A stretch of DNA of 64,000 bases from Membranipora membranacea (taxonomy: Eukaryota > Bryozoa > Gymnolaemata > Cheilostomatida > Membraniporidae): assembly GCA_914767715.1 (NCBI GenBank), contig OU612065.1, positions 24,304,001 through 24,368,000 of the forward strand, written 5' to 3'. A program made the position numbers and the translations under genes. The number at the start of each line of letters is the position of its first letter. Position 1 is the stretch's first letter. Shown here piece after piece: positions 63,402 through 64,000 of this stretch. Below the pieces are notes generated by a model that saw only the letters and a program-made list of their open reading frames with translations, was not told the DNA's origin and did not search any database.

Positions 63402-64000
63402 CTGCAATATATAAAACGTCTTCGATGAAATAAGGGGCAACATAGATGCAGCATTTCAAAACTCCAACCTGAAATTTGAACATACTGCTGCTGGAGACTG
63501 CTCCCTATAATAACACAACAACAATTTCGATTTGGCAGTCATCGTTGTTGAAACCCAGTAGATCGGTTTGGAATATTTGTATAAATTTCCGACAGCTTGA
63601 ATAGTTCCTTTTTTTTTCTCAAATTATGTTGCCTGCTCGCTTTGGCCGCATTATGATGGTTATTTACTTTGAAAAGCACATCAGAAACTTCTGCAAATGA
63701 AGTGAAATCGAATGAATTAATCTTCGTTCGCCAAGAGCTGTGAAAGTTTGATAAACAGTGCATATTAGCAGAAGAATTGCTGTTGCAAATTTATTTTAGT
63801 AATTTCGAAGCTAACAAAGATTAGCTTTTCTGGCAGTAATAACATGGCATTTCCACACCATGAAGTGAGTTTCCTTTATGAGATATGGTGTCCCGTATAC
63901 AACATGTAAAACATCACTCAGACTTGACACATATCATAATTAGGTGCAATGTCAGCGCAGATTTATTCAATATGTGTCATTTTACATATAAATTAATTAT
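63402..64000. other. Intron of the LIM-only gene running to the window edge
   Basis: Upstream of the exon beginning at 63401 on the minus strand. No LIM1 exon was seen, so this is inferred to be intron. Confidence 0.6.

Overview
The window is nuclear DNA from an animal, most likely a marine invertebrate. I base this on split genes with GT-AG introns of about 80 to 2,000 bases, animal gene families (LIM-only transcription cofactor, PMS1, SLC28 nucleoside transporter, CCDC112, secreted alpha carbonic anhydrase), LINE and SINE relics, and A+T-rich spacers full of short fold-back elements. The phylum cannot be fixed from the sequence. No bacterial operon, CRISPR array or phage is present.

Layout. 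1-17312 is a long gene-free stretch with scattered short inverted repeats. 17313-22074 (+) is a 7-exon, probably GPI-anchored, alpha carbonic anhydrase. Tail-to-tail with it, 23160-27191 (-) encodes a type I membrane protein whose ectodomain carries twelve 23-residue N-glycosylation repeats; I know no named family for it. 28266-36882 (-) is a complete 13-exon PMS1 mismatch-repair homologue with one very long disordered exon. 37425-41060 holds two decayed LINE reverse-transcriptase relics lying tail to tail. 42463-52062 (-) is a complete 12-exon SLC28 concentrative nucleoside transporter. 54439-60636 (+) is a complete 12-exon CCDC112 homologue, divergent from SLC28. 62653-63401 (-) is the 3' part of an LMO1/3-like LIM-only gene whose first LIM domain lies beyond the right edge.

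Each of the five complete gene models was spliced by hand: every junction is GT-AG, phases agree, and the summed exon length is a multiple of three (936, 1716, 3486, 1878 and 1389 nt). The genes are not functionally linked; this is ordinary animal synteny. The less ordinary content is the glyco-repeat membrane protein and the density of unrelated short palindromic elements. At least four dispersed fold-back families (A-D) have several copies here, and two copies are perfect hairpins (52-bp and 25-bp arms).
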